Shown here in pieces: positions 5,624 through 7,188 of a DNA stretch of 7,188 nt (its first letter is position 1; every line of letters starts with the position of its first letter). This DNA comes from Desulfobacteraceae bacterium. Its GTDB lineage: Bacteria > Desulfobacterota > DSM-4660 > Desulfatiglandales > HGW-15. A model generated the notes under the pieces. The model searched no databases. It saw only the letters and a list, made by a program, of their open reading frames with translations, and had not been told where the DNA came from. The DNA lies in contig RPPU01000233.1 in NCBI GenBank assembly GCA_003819975.1, forward strand, positions 1 to 7,188. The letters are read 5' to 3'. A program made the translations under genes and the position numbers.

Positions 5624-7086
5624 AAACCATCCTATCCAAGTCCAAATTCATCCTTGGCCTGCAATGCCATAAAGCCCTTTGGCTGGATTCGCATGAACCG
5701 GGTTTGCAAACCGAAGCCGATGAAGCCCAAGAAGCGCTTTTCGACCTGGGCCATAAAGTTGGGACCCTGGCTCAGCAACTTTTTCCAGGCGGTGTTTTAA
5801 TCGAGTATAATGGAAAAAGCCCGGATCTCATGATCCGGGACACTCAAAAATCGATTTTAAGCGGGACCAAGACGATTTATGAGGCGACCTTTGCGTTCGA
5901 TGGAGTTCTGGTCAGAGTGGACCTGTTACATAAAACCGGGCGTACTTGGCGAATTTATGAGGTGAAAAATTCCACTGAAGTCAAGGCGGAACACGAACAG
6001 GACGCGGCTATCCAGTATTATGTATTGAAAGGCAATGGAATCGATGTCTCCCACGCTTATATAGTGCATATCAATAAAAACTATGTCCGCCAGGGCGATC
6101 TGGAGGTCCGGAAACTTTTCTCCATTCAGGATATAACCCCCCAGGTCAAAGACTTGCAGGCGTCCGTTAAAAAAGAACTTGGTATGCAAAAAAAGGTCAT
6201 CAAGGGCGACTTACCGGATATCTCCATTGGACTCCATTGTGACAAGCCCTATCCCTGTAAATTTCATGAGCATTGCTGGGATCATATTCCCGAGAATTCC
6301 GTTTTTGACCTTATGGGGAAAGGGGTGCCCAAATTTCAGCTTTACGCTAATGGAATCGTCCTTCAAAAAGATCTGCCTTTGCACGGCCTAAATAAATCTC
6401 AGCGCTTGCAAGTGGAAGCAACACTTAAAAAAAAGAATACGGTCAATAAAAGGAATGTTAAAAAATTCCTCGCTCAGTTATGGTATCCGCTTTGTTTCAT
6501 CGATTTCGAGACTTATAATTACCCCATTCCTTTATTTGACGGCGCTTCACCCTATGCGCAGATTGCTTTTCAGTATTCCATACATCTCCTAAATAAACCC
6601 GGCGGCAAACTTGAACATTATGAGTTTTTAAGCGATCCGCCCGATCAAAATCCTCAAGAAAAATTATTGCGGGAATTGCTAAAGGTTGTTCCGGATTCCG
6701 CCTGCATGATCGCTTTTAATGCGTCGTTTGAAAAAAAGATATTGAAATGCCTTGCCGCTCTTTATCCGCAATATAGAAAAAGAGTTCATAACATCGTCGA
6801 TCATTTTGTCGATCTCATGCAACCGTTCAAAAGCCAGGATATTTATTACTGGCAATTTCACGGTTCGTATTCATTGAAGGTGGTTTTGCCCGTTTTGATA
6901 CCAAAGCTCACCTATGAGGGTATGGCCGTAAGCGATGGGAACATGGCCGGTCGGGCGTTTTTAAGCATGCCGGATATCGATAATCCCAAGGAAAAGCAAA
7001 AAATCCGCAAAGCCCTGTTGAAATATTGTGAACTGGACACGTTCGGTACGGTGGAGATCATGGAAAAAATGAAAGAGTTGATATAA
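5620..7086 (+). CDS. DUF2779 protein: Cas4-like Fe-S PD-(D/E)XK nuclease plus DEDDy-type exonuclease fold
   Basis: 488 residues. The N-terminal half looks like a Cas4/RecB-type nuclease: LSKSKFILGLQC (C16), H45, D101, and E114-V-K116 as the PD-(D/E)XK core. C207, C213 and C219 (spaced C-x5-C-x5-C) with C16 could hold a 4Fe-4S cluster as in Cas4 and AddB. The C-terminal half (about 290-488) is the DUF2779 region and reads as an RNase H-like DEDD fold: FIDFET gives Exo I (D295, E297), FNASFE gives Exo II with Glu371 where Asp is usual, and YCELD gives Exo III with Y469-x3-D473. The protein would thus bring two nuclease folds together, acting on DNA or RNA in the cytosol; its biological role is not established as far as I know. 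It is complete at both ends. It lies 171 bases after the small gene, so it need not belong to the same operon. Confidence 0.9.
   Translation: MKTILSKSKFILGLQCHKALWLDSHEPGLQTEADEAQEALFDLGHKVGTLAQQLFPGGVLIEYNGKSPDLMIRDTQKSILSGTKTIYEATFAFDGVLVRVDLLHKTGRTWRIYEVKNSTEVKAEHEQDAAIQYYVLKGNGIDVSHAYIVHINKNYVRQGDLEVRKLFSIQDITPQVKDLQASVKKELGMQKKVIKGDLPDISIGLHCDKPYPCKFHEHCWDHIPENSVFDLMGKGVPKFQLYANGIVLQKDLPLHGLNKSQRLQVEATLKKKNTVNKRNVKKFLAQLWYPLCFIDFETYNYPIPLFDGASPYAQIAFQYSIHLLNKPGGKLEHYEFLSDPPDQNPQEKLLRELLKVVPDSACMIAFNASFEKKILKCLAALYPQYRKRVHNIVDHFVDLMQPFKSQDIYYWQFHGSYSLKVVLPVLIPKLTYEGMAVSDGNMAGRAFLSMPDIDNPKEKQKIRKALLKYCELDTFGTVEIMEKMKELI
5820..5839 (+). repeat. Perfect 8-bp hairpin inside the nuclease gene
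   Basis: CCCGGATC-TCAT-GATCCGGG is a GC-rich perfect stem with a four-base loop, encoding part of residues 67-74. A stem of this size is near what chance allows in a window of this length. Confidence 0.4.
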
Positions 7087-7087
7087 A

Positions 7088-7157
7088 TCGGATTGTCCCT
7101 TATCCAGAATTCCGTTCTTATCTTCAATCCGAGGCAGCGGTTGTTTCGGTAAGATAA
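7088..7157. repeat. Two competing stem-loops downstream of the nuclease gene
   Basis: Stem A pairs TCGGATTG (7088-7095) with CAATCCGA (7125-7132). Stem B pairs TTATCTT plus CCGA (7118-7124, 7129-7132) with TCGG plus AAGATAA (7146-7149, 7151-7157). They share 7129-7132, so only one can form at a time. Neither is followed by a T run. The element could be a 3' processing or stability structure, or a leader for a gene beyond the window. The last 15 bases include an ATG at 7174 with no ribosome site, and I make no gene call there. Confidence 0.35.
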
Positions 7158-7188
7158 AATTCAGTTGATCCAATGGGAATGAAGGAAA

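Noticed and set aside
6679..7173. Reverse-strand frames of 60-71 codons over the end of the nuclease gene
   Set aside because: They are antisense to the Exo II and Exo III motifs of a well-supported gene.

Overview
The window is a bacterial accessory region with compact, mostly co-directional genes, clear Shine-Dalgarno sequences and moderately AT-rich DNA with a wide spread of base composition between genes. Nothing in it fixes the genus. The use of AGGAG/GGAGG ribosome sites and of ordinary sigma70-like hexamers fits many Gram-negative bacteria. There is no rRNA, tRNA, CRISPR array or recognisable insertion sequence.

Layout from left to right: (1) the last 28 codons of an unidentified forward gene (1-87). 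(2) A reverse-strand WYL-domain transcription regulator (107-1087, possibly from 1126) that converges on it. (3) A divergent control region around 1198-1239. It holds a perfect 7-2-7 palindrome containing a TATAAT hexamer on each strand, flanked by three GACAA half-sites. (4) A forward gene for a protein with two AAA+ ATPase domains (1319-3628). (5) A forward gene for a protein that joins a degenerate GIY-YIG-like (MUG113/T5orf172-type) domain to about six TPR units (3713-4861), spaced as an operon partner of the ATPase. (6) A spacer with an inverted repeat, a doubtful small ORF and a good promoter. (7) A visibly AT-richer small gene, possibly a degenerate PIN-like protein (5080-5448). (8) A spacer with a possible leader ORF coupled to the next gene. 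(9) A gene of the DUF2779 type that combines a Cas4-like Fe-S PD-(D/E)XK nuclease and a DEDDy-type exonuclease fold (5620-7086). (10) A 3' tail with two mutually exclusive stem-loops.

The best reading is that the WYL regulator controls itself and the divergent AAA+/TPR operon through the shared palindrome, as WYL regulators do in several anti-phage islands. The ATPase would be the motor, the GIY-YIG-like/TPR protein its partner or sensor, and the DUF2779 nuclease a possible effector, though it seems to have its own expression signals. I do not recognise this gene set as a named defence system. That it is a single functional system is inference from layout only.
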